Below are positions 45,998 through 57,807 of a stretch of DNA of 64,000 nucleotides, piece by piece. The position numbers were made by a program, and so were the translations under genes. Each line of letters opens with the position of its first letter. Positions within the stretch are counted from its first letter, which is position 1. The stretch is taken from positions 72,106-136,105 of the forward strand of contig JBBHKE010001511.1 in NCBI GenBank assembly GCA_037447655.1, given 5' to 3'. Under the pieces are notes generated by a model. The model had not been told where the DNA came from and searched no databases. It worked only from the letters and a program-made list of their open reading frames with translations. Source of the DNA: Zygnema cylindricum. Its lineage: Eukaryota; Streptophyta; Zygnematophyceae; Zygnematales; Zygnemataceae.

Positions 45998-47554
45998 ATG
46001 GCTCTGTCGGGACTTATCTTTCCAAGGACAGTTTTCCATGCTCTGGCTCGAGGCGGATCGTACGGCCGGGTGTTCACACGCGCGAAGGCAGACATTAGCG
46101 GAGGAGAGTTTGACGTAGAGCTTTTGAAGTGGCTCGCTTGTCCTTTAACAAAACAATCCTTAAGGTAGGAGCATCCTGTTCAAGTTTTATTTCGATTTCA
46201 AATTATTAATGAGGAGTTTGAGGAATGGACAATATTAGTGTTGTCATAGTCCGGTCAAATAAAGTAAACGTTCAAGCGGTTGTATGTTGTTCAAAAGTCG
46301 TTTAAACGTTAAATTTTTGTGAATGAAAACGATATAGTTAAAACGGTATATACGAAAATATTTTAGTTTTAGTTACCTTTGAGCTCCTAACATTTCTGAG
46401 TAATTTAAGCATTTGTAACTTTTGTGAACTCAGAGTTGTAAATTTCGAAGTCTTGAGTTCAAAAGTTAATATAAGAAAGTTGAAAAGGCGCTCGGAGGAG
46501 GTGAAATTTTTCGAAAAGTGAAAATAAATGGCATCATAAAGATCATGAAGTCACCCATTTATTTTGAGTCTTGCACGAAAATTTAAAGGTTTAAAATGAT
46601 TTAAACAATTTAATCGGTAATATTTAGCTGTTTAAACGATCATTTAAAGGATTGCAGGTCAAGGAAGTATTGTTTAAATCTAGGGTGGTCAAACTTGTAT
46701 CCGGGGATACGAATGTATACACCCACATAGTCTGTCATGGTGGTCTTTGGTCCAAGACGTCCTATGATTTATAGTTATTTCTTTTTGTTTTTTGTTTCTC
46801 TCCCTTCCTCTCCCTTGTTTTTCCTTTTGACAGATATGACAAGGAAGCACAAGAGCTTGTCAACGACGCTCTTGGAGTGGCGTATCCAGTATGCTTTCAT
46901 CATCCTCCTGTCATTTTATGCTATGCATTTATTGTTTCTCGTTTTAGAAGTACTTTTAACTTTTTTCTGCAAGTTTGCCTCTAACCTACCATTAGTGTGG
47001 CTCCTGTTAGTATCAAATACAATAGGATATATTTTTCACAACAACTCAGGAGAGCAAGGAAGATTTCTTTTGCTGGAATGTACTTGGTTACACTGACCAA
47101 TTTTAGGTTCGACATGATTCATTATCGACCACTGCAATCAATGATAAACAAAAATAAGGTGATATGGGTCGTCCAGACTTATTATGGTGAGGCGTGTACC
47201 ACTGTCGAGAGAGTTTATTTTTTGGAATTTATTCCATAAAATGGTCAGTGTAGCTTAATGAACTTTGCCGAGGGAAAAAAAAGAAAAAAAGTCAATCCAT
47301 TTTGATGTGGTCAGGGTCCGTGTTCTGAGTACCGAGACTTTTGACGCTCACTGCAGCCAATGTGGAAAGAATCATTTCAATTCTGCCCATTTTTGTGTGT
47401 CAAAGGGTAGGACTATACTAAATCTGGGCACACTAATGGGGTATACAGAATACTGATTCTGAATGGAGGGCATGTTTGGCAGATTATCGGAGGCCTTCCA
47501 AATCTTATTCCAACTGAGGGTCGCTTATTGCACGCCGTTGCCAAAGTGGTATAA
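45998..47554 (+). CDS. PREY/Trm112-like (UPF0434) small protein, two exons
   Basis: Exon 1 is 45998-46164 and exon 2 is 47449-47554, with GT at 46165 and AG at 47447-47448. Together they give about 90 residues. Exon 1 has a basic, Arg-containing N-terminus (MALSGLIFPRTVFHALARGG) like a mitochondrial presequence, then LLKWLACPLTKQSL, the signature of this family (L.CP.TK..L). Exon 2 contains IIGGLPNLIPTEGRLL, matching the family's DGIPNL.P..G.ll block. Proteins of this family act as stabilising partners of methyltransferases; the mitochondrial PREY form supports coenzyme Q and complex I assembly. Compared with relatives, about five residues between the two blocks are missing, so a small middle exon may be overlooked. 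ATG at 45998 is the first in frame. Confidence 0.72.
46165..47448 (+). other. Intron of the PREY-like gene
   Basis: It runs GTAGGA...ATACAG, 1.28 kb, AT-rich, with repeated tttaaacg motifs at 46270-46690. No other gene was seen inside. Confidence 0.6.
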
Positions 47555-48843
47555 CTTTGGAATGGAAGGTGAGCAGCAACCTAAATTGGTGGACTCGGCG
47601 CAAAACTCTAAGAATGGATCAACGTGCTCAGTCTTGTAGCAACATGTACAATTTTATGGTAATATTCAACGAAGGAATGAACTTTGTGTTTTTCTTATGA
47701 GAATATATCACTTTTCTCATGACATTTGCTGTCACATTTCTTTAACGCGTATATGGATTTTACTTTTGCCTCCAATCTCTTTTACTTTTTTTTCAATCTT
47801 AGGTGTGGGTTTATCTACGCATGTAAGACATCACGTTGCCATTTTAGCAAAATGTATACTGTCAAAAGTTAGTTTTGGAATATTTCCATGTTTCTGGCCA
47901 TTGTAATTCGGTTTCTTTCCATTATTCTTTCTTAGCCCACTGACTCAATGTCCTAAAAGTTGGTGCTCTTAGTGCGATGGGACCCTGACATCGTTTGAAG
48001 TTTGTTTGATTTGATCCTGCCTGCTGACTTACGACCCTTTTTTTCAACTACATCACATGATTTCGCTTTACCAGACATGTGACTGGGCAGCAATATGTTT
48101 GTGTTTTTGTCATAATTGCCGGCATCTACAGCCACTCTTCTCTTTGACTTCTGGTCGACTTTCTGGCAGAAGTAAAAGACTTGACTTGAAGATGAAGAAT
48201 TCATGACACTTGAGGCTTTTGAACACCGGCTTTGGTCGACAACCTGGGTATCAGTCATGCAATTGCCAACATAGAACCCCGTGTCCCGTTAATACCATGT
48301 GAGGAACAACACGACGGATCATTCATGCGTGACATGCCATGATCCCCTCACCTGTACCCTGGGCCAATTGCTGTCCTCCAATTGTTGAATGCACAGTCCA
48401 TCTCAGTACAGTTCGTATGATACTTGAATCAAACTTAAACATTAAAGTAATATTCGATTTTTCCTGCTTAGCAAGAAGAATCTGTGTGTCTAATCCTTGC
48501 CCTCCCTGTTCTTTAGTGACTGGCACTTTGTCGATTAGGCATTTGGACAGCTTATCAGAAGTAGCAATTTTCACAATAAAGCAAAGCAACCATGTTCGCG
48601 ATTATCACAGTGATTGTCGACAGAGTACTTGGATTTGAAAAAAAAATGGCAAGAATATTCGGCAGAGCCAAAACTCCCATTTAATTCACACGTCCAATGG
48701 AGGATTATATGTTTCTTGACCAAGTTAATTGAGATAAAAGTAATCGAGAAAGAAATGACAAAACATATTGGACGTTTGTTCTGTTGCGTGTTGAAAGCTT
48801 CAGCAGAGAAGAGAATGGAGGTTACACATGAAAAAGAAAGTAG

Positions 48844-49101
48844 CACCACAAGATTGAGAGACGGAAGCAGAAAGAAAAGAGGAAGAGTAAAAGTCAAGGA
48901 GCAGGAGTTAGTGACAGTTACACGTTGGCAGAATTAGAACAAAAAGTACATTCAGATTTTACTCAACCTATACGATACCTAATTCAGTTGGACAAGGTTA
49001 ATCAAGTGGGTCCCACAGAAAGGAATCTGTACAAAACTCAGCGGGTTCAATTTGCATTGATAGACACCCTTGAAATACTTCATAGTATTACATGTTCATG
49101 A
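48844..49101 (+). CDS. Candidate exon of unknown protein
   Basis: An open stretch of 85 codons ending in TGA 49099-49101. Its second half (LAELEQKVHSDFTQPIRYLI, then a hydrophilic region and FALIDTLEILHSITCS) looks like a soluble helical protein rather than random translation. The first half is Lys/Arg-rich. No start codon lies in frame after the stop at 48841, so if real it is an internal or terminal exon. I do not recognise a family. Confidence 0.25.
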   Translation, partial: HHKIERRKQKEKRKSKSQGAGVSDSYTLAELEQKVHSDFTQPIRYLIQLDKVNQVGPTERNLYKTQRVQFALIDTLEILHSITCS

Positions 49102-49994
49102 ATATCTAGACGCAGCTGCAGAACGCCGATGTCACCGATGAAACAAACTCAAACCAGTTTCATAATTGTCCATTGCTCCATCTGCTGTGGCACCTGTTTG
49201 CTCTGTCTCAGCCAGGCAAAAGGAGCTTTGCAGTACATTGTGCGCCTGTTTTCTATTGTTCACCTACTTCTCCAGGCTCACATGACTTATTTGAGTTTTC
49301 ATGTTTTAAACTGAGGTGTTGGGTCAACCTCAAACATGTATTCAATAAAATGCCAAATCTGTAATAGAAGAGTCAGGGACACAATTTATTATCAAATTTC
49401 AGTCTCAACATACAAAATAGCAACACATCTTTTTTGTTGCACTTAGAACTCTACTTCAACATCTGCACGGCATTTTCTTTATAAAAGATAATATTTGACC
49501 TCTCACGGAGGCGTCCACGAGCCCGAAAGGAATAAATCTCGAAACGTTGTCCACTTTGCAACAATAAAAAATACTGCAAAAATATCCAAACATTGTAATC
49601 AATCAAAATTATGGCATTGTCAATTCTCAAGAAAAGAGGTCGTTTTCTTAAAAAACAGAAGAGAAGTTAATAGACAATTCCTTGTGTTTCGAAAACAATT
49701 GAAACAATCTTTGAGGAGATTCGTGTACAAATGTAGAAAAATGTGCCCAAGCTTTTTACATCTTTTAATGTTACAATACCGTAACAAGGCAGAATTTGAA
49801 CTTCAAATAATCATTGTTTGAAAAGTATGATATTATATTTTTGCAGAAAGTTCAAACTCTAAAAAAATCCAAAACAAGTGGTTCAAATGAAAAAAAAAAT
49901 GAAAGCCGTGATACAATATGCTCGCCAAAAAAAAGGAACGACTTTGGTTACACTTCATTGTACACTGAAGCAAACCATGCAGTGTACTTACCAT

Positions 49995-50463
49995 TTGGCC
50001 CGGTTCAGTTCAATTTGGTTCCGGTGTGGGCCAAACCGAACAGTTCAGTTTGAGAACGCGATTACAAACCAAATTAGACCGTTGGATTTTGCCGGACCGG
50101 ACGGTTCAGACCATTAAACAGCTCAAATTCCTTAAGAGCCCTAAAAACTTAAAAATTACATAAGAAAGTCCTGAAATGACGTGCCATAAATTTTAGCATA
50201 CTGTTTCTACTTATTCCGTACATCAGTCGGCTGTCCTTTATGTACTTTTATTGTGTAGCTTTGTATTTTATGATACGGTATATCCGTACATCCATACATC
50301 CATACATCGGTTCAAATCGGGTTTGGCGTGATTGAACCGAACCAAGCAGTTTTTAAAATCGATCAAACCGACGGTGTAAACGGTTAGAGAATTAACGAAA
50401 GCGAACTGGTGAAACCACCAGTTTAAGTTCGGTTGGAAACAGTTTCGGCACAAACTGGGCCAA
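49995..50463. mobile_element. Possible inverted-repeat element
   Basis: Starts TTGGCCCGGTT and ends with AACTGGGCCAA (inverted TTGGCCCAGTT). The interior is rich in ggttc/gaacc motifs at both ends, a style common in plant inverted-repeat elements. No clear target duplication was found. Confidence 0.4.
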
Positions 50464-51058
50464 GTAATACCTGTACTATAGATGTACTTCACATGTACTA
50501 TTTTTCGTCCTCGCACATATTTTGCGTAGAGGCTTACTTAATTTTAAATGGTCAATTCGTACCTGTGATTTATTTGTACTACATACTTCAGCATTTACAC
50601 ATACTTCTGTTTACATTGATATACAGGGTTCAAATTAGAACAAAATGACTCTGGCTTTGTTCATTCCATGAAAAAAATATTGGCACTTGGTTCAAATAAC
50701 CGGGCAGGAGAAAATAATTTTGAACCGCCAACTGCGGTTCAAATACTGTGTTGTTACGGTAGTTACAAAAGACATCTTCTACAAAACATAAAAAGTTCCT
50801 TAAAGGAAATAACTCACCTGGTAGCCCTGGGACAGTATGACCTGGCCGAGACAGAACAGAGCTTAAGGACTCACGTTTTCCCATTTGTACCCATTTCTTT
50901 TCTCCCCTTTCTGCATCCCCAAGAGTGCAAATTCCAACAATCATCGGAGTTAAATGTGGAAACAGTAGAGAGGGAAAATGGTACGAATTTCACACCGCAT
51001 GTATGGAAGAAACTGAAAGAACACATACAATGTGCTCCACATTAATACATGTGTGAAT

Positions 51059-54000
51059 TCACGTAACATTATTTGAGAACAACTTTCTCCAATTACCAGA
51101 CCAGTCTACTCCCTCCAGTGGGTCTTCATCGTTTTCGATATTATCTTCTGTGAAAGTTAGCTTCACTCCACCTTGGTCTTCCACAAGAGACTGAGCCACT
51201 TGGGAATACTTGAGAGGTTCTGTGGAATTTGTCTGCATCAACCAGTCTCCGTACACGCAGAACCAGTAATGGGCATTTGCTAAAAAAAACGGAAAAGTGA
51301 ACATCCATGCAAATAATGACTATCCACTAGTTGTAAAACGACAAAAGAGTGATAAGTAACCTGCTATTACAGATATGATGGGCCAGGGAGAGAGGGGGGA
51401 AGGGAGCATTGAGGAAGAGAGGACAGACTTGAACAGTGAAGTTCCTTAACAATATCCATAAATGGAATCCAGAGAGAACTTTCAGAAAAACTAAAAAAGC
51501 CGGAAAATCATAAAAGAAAACCAAAGTAAAATCACAACGAAACCAAAAATTCACCAACATTCTCGCACTACTGTTGTTTACACTAGGATGTGCACTGGCA
51601 GAGTCTTATCGATAATCAATATGTAATTTCCATTAGTCAATATATCGATAAGAGATTCATCACGATATATAGTCGATATGTATTTATATGTTAGGATTTA
51701 ATTGGCTGAACTTAGAACATCACCATCTGATTATGATAGATTTCGGTCCCATCTTAAACCGTAACTTGTTCAGATACTAATTTTTCATATCAATACTCGG
51801 CAATCCACGCAATATCTAGTACTGATCATGCAAGCTAGAAATAAATCGGAAAGAATCGCCCAACAAGACAGTATTATTTTCCCGTCTCTATTATTAAACT
51901 GTCTTGATAAACCACAAAGTAGGATCACACAATTAGGACTAACTGCGCACTGTGGTTTACTTAGTACAACTGTAGTATGGAACATAGTACACTTTCACTT
52001 TCAGTAGACTAACTAGTGCAACTGGTAGTAGATCTGGTACACTAGTACTGTGCTTGTAAGAGTTTCACACTAACACTTTTGTGATTACCAAGTGTGCAGT
52101 ATTCCACTAAAAGTGCAGCTTTCAGCTGTGCAGTGAAGTACTTTAACTGAAAGCAGTAAAATTGCAATAGGATCTGCACTTACACCGACCACACTGTTTT
52201 AACTGCGGTAGGGAAACCGATTTTCTGGAGGCTGCAGTAGGTCATGTCTTTTCGCGGCCCCAGCCTCGCATGTGAGAAAAATAAGCAGGGAGACAAATTG
52301 GAAGTATGTCTATTTAAAACTCTTTAGAAGCTTATCTATCAATACGTTACAGTGCAAAATTGTAGCTGGCTTTGTGGTGTGATCTCTTTGTATATCAACA
52401 TCTCCTTTTTTGTAAAGCTCTTCTACTCCACAAAATATTGTGTGCATGAAGTTCTCCTAGTGTGAAAGATGTTAGAATGAAACAACATGTAGTGGAACTG
52501 GTAAATAGTACTTTCCGTCGTACAATTTGTGAAGATGACTGCAAAGTACAGTCTAGGTTCGTTACGAGGGCCAGTAGTTAAGAAAACCGTGTGTCACTGT
52601 GTCCACACGGGGTAGAGATAGTCCCACACGCCGTAATCGGGTATCGCAATAGGGTCATAGGGTTTGTTTTGTGTTTTTTTATAATAAAACAAATAAAAAG
52701 AGAGAAATAAAATAACCCTAAACATACGGTCGCGCGGAGAAAACAGGGTGTGGCTCCAATCAGCGCGATCGCGCGTGCGAAAAGTTGCAAAAAATCGCAA
52801 GGTTCAGCAGTGTACTTCGCGTCAATACTACCCACTAGTACACTTTCAGTAGTAGAGCTGGTACACTACACCAACAATCGTTATTAGCGTTGTGTACGCT
52901 AATTCCGTCCCGCTTTTTTTTATTTTTATTCTCAAATAGAATTATCCACACTATTTAAAAAAAAACCCTAATTCCTAATTAGAATAGACGATTTCTTCGA
53001 AAATTTCCAAATTCCCAATTAGCGTAAACCACGCTAATTCTTCGTATACGCTAAAAAAACTTACACGCTAATAACGATTGGCGGTGTAATACTTTCAGTG
53101 GTACAATTTGTACGGCATAGCACACTACATACATATCATGCACTATGTACCACAAATATATCGTCAGTGACCATTTAATCGTAGCCCTGGATATATCCGA
53201 CCTTGGACATATTGTATTCTCCCCGACATTCAACACCAGTTTAAACATCCTTAAGGTGCACACTCTTCCTCTATAGCATGAAATCTCAATATCTCAAACA
53301 TGTTTTAAGCCCTGGATTGACTTGAGATGGGGCTAAATCCACAATATTTACTGTGCAAGGAGTGGATGTTCCAGCAGAAAATGCAAAAGAGGACATACCT
53401 GAAAGTAGACCTCCACTGTATCGCGTCTATATTGCCAATCCTTATCCCACAATAAGGGAGGTGCCTCTTCACCGAACATGTGTTAATAGTTAAGGACTAA
53501 ATGTTCAGAAATTCGACATAAAAAGACAGGAGCTCCAGGTCCTCTACAAGGCTTTCGACTCATTTAATTTTAAGTTTTGACCTCAAAGCTCCGTTTCCCT
53601 CACCTTAGATATTAAAGCAGACTGAATACTAAAAATCCATTGTCCCGCATCTCCGCTTTTGATTATGCTAGGAGAAGCACACTAGGAGTAATTACAACAT
53701 TAATCCTGTTAACAATGTATATACTATTAGTCTGTCCACATTACAGTGAAGAGTGCACTAGGAACAAAATGCCATTCCTAAGAGTGGATATAAAATCAAT
53801 GTGGTTAACAAGGAGGTCCGTTTCGCAGAAATCCTCAATAATATCACTCGTCATGGACTCTGGATAGAGGAAAACCACGGGCCAATGGAGGAGTCCACTT
53901 GCATCCAGCCATGGCTTCTTCCCTCCTGTATGTTCTTTATAGAGAGCCCTACCCATTCTAATACTTCTTTGCCGTAAAGCTCCTGCCAGCGACTTCCCCC

Positions 54001-56370
54001 CCCAAAGCATCATCATCAAATGTTTTGCCAACAAAAAGTCAAAGCATGCTTATGCGACAGAGCAAAACAAGACTAATAAACCTACTAACTAGACAGAAGT
54101 ACATGCAACAAGCTGTCAACAACTTTGAAATCAATGATAATGATTCCACATGAGGAGACAGCAAGGTCGATGAAGCAAGCGAATGGGAAAAAGAAAAGTG
54201 AGAGTAAGGAGGAGAATTTGAAGGAAAGGAACAAAACCAAAAACTCCACGGGGTTCAAATTTAACGGCCCTGGAACCAATATACATTCTGGTCATTTATC
54301 AAGAAGACTTAAAACCCATTGTCGAGACATAACCCAAATGCCATTACTGTCTCAATACATCGAAAGCTAACCATATTAAAGCCCATTCACACAGGAAAAT
54401 ATCGTCATTTAAGTTTCAATATTCAAAACATATTGTACAAAAAATGGTGTATTAGTTTCATGCATACCTGAGCAGCTGCCTTAACGGAAGCAATTTTCTG
54501 CTCTTTTTCTGTGATTTCTCTTAATTTCTCCTCAGATTGTTGTAAAACCTTCTTCAACTCTTCATTTTGAGGGTCGTGCAGTAAACCATTCTTGCAATGC
54601 CCTATGGTCACTTGGAATGATCCAATCATGAAAGCTGCTTTAGAAGCTCTGTAATAAGCCTGATTTCCATTTCAAATCGACACGGAAAAAAACATGCATA
54701 AAAACGAGGTCTTGATTTGCTGTCAGTCTTCCTTTGAAACACAATAGGCATGTGGTTCACTAATCACAGTTGCTCAACGAGCTATTGAACAAAACATAAG
54801 CCAACATTGACCATTACATCAAAAAACTAAAATGAATGCTCAAGGAAAAAAGAGATGTCGATCACCAAAAATCTTACAATCCCACATCAACATTGAACGA
54901 ATCAAATGAACAAAGTTCTCTATAATTAAGCATAACATTGAAGAAACCAAGGAAATGCAACTAACCTTCACATTTTTTGGATTAAGTTGTACGGCCATCT
55001 CACTATCTTTAAGAGCTCGTCCATAATTTCCTAACAAAATCTCAACATGTGCCCGATTTGCGTAATACACTGAATTGTTGGTCGCAATATTTCCCTTGCA
55101 TTCAATAGCACGGTATAATATTTAAGAGCTATTTGGTAATGTTTTCGACCCTTTTTGAGGGCCATGTTACCTTGCTCCTGCACTGCCACACAAGTCCCAT
55201 ATTGGTTCATATGATGCCTGTTGTCAAGAATGGACCAATTTAGTTTGTAAATAATAATTACAGAGAAGTGTGTGAAGAGATGATTACTACCCTATGAGAG
55301 AAATCGCCCATGTTTTCTGCCGCACCATGGAATAACTTTGCTTTGCCATAGCCACTCACACACTTCTCCCCAAATGACAAGTCTCTGTTTGCAAGGTTGC
55401 GCTGAACACTCGGCACATGAACTCATCAAAACCTGAGAAGAGACTGAGTAGCCTATAAGACGTTTTTCGCTTGAAAAGGTTAACAATTGGTTCAAATCTA
55501 TACTAAATGCACTGGAATTGACATGTTAACCGAAACTGCTCTGAAGGTGAAGAAACAATTCAAAGCCCTAACATTTCTCTATGTTTTTTTGCTTTTTGAG
55601 TGCAAGCATCTTTCTTAACAACTAGAATTTGGTGGACTCTACCATGTTTCCCTCACAGGACATTTTATCCTACAATACACCAATAGCTGTACAATTTTCT
55701 CCAAGAAAGAGACTTCGCTTTACTAAAACTATCTACATGGGCCCGTTCTTAACATTATGGAATCATCCTAAGCTACCTTCAAAAAAACAATCGGCCAAGC
55801 TCCCATATTTAATTAGAATATGTTTTTTTGCTGTGTTCCGAATGCTGACAAAAAACATGATATTATAATCGTTTTGGCAAGTGCTTCTTTTTGTGCTGCA
55901 CACCTCCGGGCCGTTGGCGCAAGATGAAGCCCACCTTAATTACATCAACAAAACCTTATCCAATTTGGAAAATAAGAAACAAGTTCGCGCTTCATAACAA
56001 ATTCTAACAATAGACAACGACTTAGCCAACAATCAATAGTCCACACTGCTCTTTTCAACACCATTAACAAGAAAAGAAATCTCTTGCATTTTCAGAACAG
56101 GAAAACACCATCAGATGAACGAGTACATAAGTTTCTATCATGTTTTTTTCTCAGCCGACCAAACGTACATTAAAGATTCATCTTAAACCCAGCTTCCGTC
56201 TAATTTCAAACCAGACTGTTAACTATGTAAAGCATAACTCTCACCTTCATAAGCTCTGCTGTCTCTTCTGGTGGCTCCTCCATCATACTTTTCAATCCAA
56301 GAAGGTCTGCGTCATCTTCAGCATCTTTCCAAGCCTCTGGAGCCTTATCATTATCCATAAACAGAGCCAT
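51059..56370 (-). CDS. TTC4: TTC4/Cns1-like TPR co-chaperone, six exons
   Basis: Minus-strand exons: 56370-56245, 55177-54966, 54659-54468, 53992-53792, 53479-53399, 51232-51059 (stop TGA). All junctions are phase 0. Family members bind Hsp90/Hsp70 through a TPR domain and have a C-terminal 'wheel' domain. Seen here: N-terminal MALFMDND and PPEETAELMK; TPR units over exons 2-3 (YYANRAHVEILLGNYGRAL, NPKNVK, AYYRASKAAF); a charged helix (EEKLREITEKEQKIASVKAA); the wheel domain in exons 4-6 (LLHWPVVFLYPESMTSD, IEDFCETD, then MFGEEAPPLLWDKDWQY and DTVEVYFQ, then TEPLKYSQVAQSLVED). I prefer ATG 56370 over 56421 because relatives begin MAL. Exon 2 is 212 bp, one base short of phase 0: a frameshift near 55112. 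The exon 4 acceptor is weak. The last exon ends earlier than in relatives, so a further exon is possible. Intron 4 is AT-AC. Confidence 0.88.
51233..53398 (-). other. Last intron of the TTC4-like gene
   Basis: It runs GTATGT (53398) to TGATGCAG (51233), about 2.2 kb. It contains the D1 element, several gtaca/agtac inverted motifs near 51940-52160, and no convincing gene. Confidence 0.7.
52867..53088. mobile_element. Element D1: short inverted-repeat element
   Basis: Begins TACACCAACAATCGTTATTA and ends with CGATTGGCGGTGTA preceded by ACGCTAATAA, so 20 or more bases pair with few mismatches. It is 222 bp, AT-rich, without coding capacity. A relative (D2) is at 58806-59337. Confidence 0.72.
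53480..53791 (-). other. AT-AC (U12-type) intron in the TTC4-like gene
   Basis: On the minus strand exon 4 ends GATTTT at 53792 and the intron starts ATATCC. It ends with branch sequence TCCTTAACT followed by ATTAACAC, with AC at 53481-53480, and exon 5 opens ATGTTC. ATATCC and TCCTTAAC are the two hallmark signals of U12-type introns. No GT or AG fits here, and this join restores the family's conserved HxDxMF block in frame. Confidence 0.87.
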
Positions 56371-56675
56371 GTCTGGCACGCGTGCAGTCAAAAAGTTGGG
56401 CCCAGAAGAGGAAAGTGACAAACTTCGCTGATTTCCCTCCCTCTTTCTCCACTATATCTCTCTACCTCTCCTCCCCTTTTCCAGAAGCTTGCAAACTATT
56501 TTACTAAATTTTTCTACGTGTCTCGAGCGTTTAGAAAAGTCCTTAATGCTTGTTGACTGTGGATGTTTCCGCAGTTCTGTCTATTGAGATAGTTCCAGTA
56601 ACCGTTATAGATCGCCACAAGCTAGAGTGGATTCTATGGTTCGAAACGTACGTAACGTACGAGAAGCGTATAGAG

Positions 56676-57158
56676 CATAGTTGTTCAAATCGCGCGATTT
56701 TTTCCTTTTTTCCGATTAAAACGTATAATTCGTGACTTTTAAATAAATCGGAAAAAAAACGCGATGTACTTTCCGTCCGGTAAACTGAACGGAGAATTTA
56801 CGGAAACTGTACGGTACATACATTAACTGTACGGTTTTGTACCCAAAAAGTACGGAATTTGAATAAAAGATACGTTGCACTTCGTAGTACTTTCTGTCCG
56901 GTAAACTGAACAGAAATTTAACGGGAAACGTACGGAATTGTACCAACATTGTACGGACTATGACGAAAAAAGACGGGAACTATACGAAAAATGTACAAAC
57001 TGCGGGATATGTAAAATTTATACTTGTTTACATGTACGGAATTGTACGGAAGAAAATTCATTAACGATTTTAACGATTTTTTCAAAAGGTTCAATGCGTT
57101 TGTTACGTATAATTCGTCGCGATTAAATCGTTCGCACGAAACGCCGTGAACAACTATG
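56676..57158. mobile_element. Element C1: hAT-like non-autonomous element
   Basis: Ends CATAGTTGTTCAAATCG and, inverted, GTGAACAACTATG. A perfect 8-bp duplication GTATAGAG flanks it (56668-56675 and 57159-57166). It is 483 bp, lying about 300 bp upstream of the TTC4-like start codon. The interior shares short blocks with B2 (ggtaaactgaac, cgtacgg). Confidence 0.88.
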
Positions 57159-57639
57159 GTATAGAGTATGAACCAGTGTTGTTCAAATCGTGCGATTTTT
57201 TTCAATTTTTCCAATTGAAACGTATAGTTCGTCACTGTTGAAAAAATCGCAAAAAAACGCGATGTACTTTCTGTCTGGTAAACTGAACGGGCAATTAATG
57301 GGAAAAGTACAGTCTTTCCCGTAAAATGTACGGTTTTAACAGCATTGTACGGAATTAAAGGAAAACATACGTCGCAGTTATTAGTACTTTCTGTCCAGTG
57401 AACTCAACAGAAATTTCATGGAACATGTATGTAATCTTATTGAAATGTACGCACATTTTTCAGAAAGAGACGTTGAAATGTCATACTACTGTATTTGCGC
57501 GGGGTAAGTTTGAAAACTAGACGAACGTCTTCTTCAACTTTTTTTGAAAGAAGCCGCCATGGAATGTTGAAAAAATAGAGAGAGAAGGCGGCCATGGCTG
57601 CCTGTTAGATAGCATCAGACAGATAGACTTAAATAAAAA

Positions 57640-57725
57640 GTTGTGGTGGACGAGATTTAAACCTAGCTCTACGCTAGTTTGGCAAAGCATCACTTGCTAT
57701 TGTCCGTAACCAGTCGATTAGAAAA
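57640..57725 (-). other. tRNA-like segment inside C2
   Basis: Minus strand: ACTGGTTACGGACAATAGCA followed by CTAGGTTTAAATCTCGTCC, resembling A- and B-box positions of a tRNA. Weak; it may be the head of a short interspersed element next to the TA run. Confidence 0.35.
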
Positions 57726-57752
57726 TTAGGACGTACAATTGTAGTGTGATAC

Positions 57753-57753
<1 letters not shown>

Positions 57754-57804
<51 letters not shown>
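57754..57804. repeat. (TA)n microsatellite
   Basis: About 25 uninterrupted TA units inside the insert in C2. Confidence 0.98.

Positions 57805-57807
<3 letters not shown>

Larger units (their letters stand above)
47555..51058. other. Region with no assigned gene
   Basis: Several short open stretches exist, none of which I recognise. The best are plus-strand 48844-49101 (separate entry) and minus-strand 48589-48323, which ends in a plausible donor (TACAG|GTGAGG) but has no clear start. An inverted-repeat element may lie at 49995-50463. Confidence 0.4.

Noticed and set aside
46737-47096. 119-residue plus-strand frame in the PREY-like intron
   Set aside because: Hydrophobic, Phe/Leu-rich AT-driven translation with no recognisable domain, inside an intron supported by the two family blocks.
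52342-52475. Possible extra exon of the TTC4-like gene (minus strand, about 43 codons ending in TAG)
   Set aside because: Exon 5 joins exon 6 (51232) in phase and with family similarity; this stretch has none and its borders are weak.
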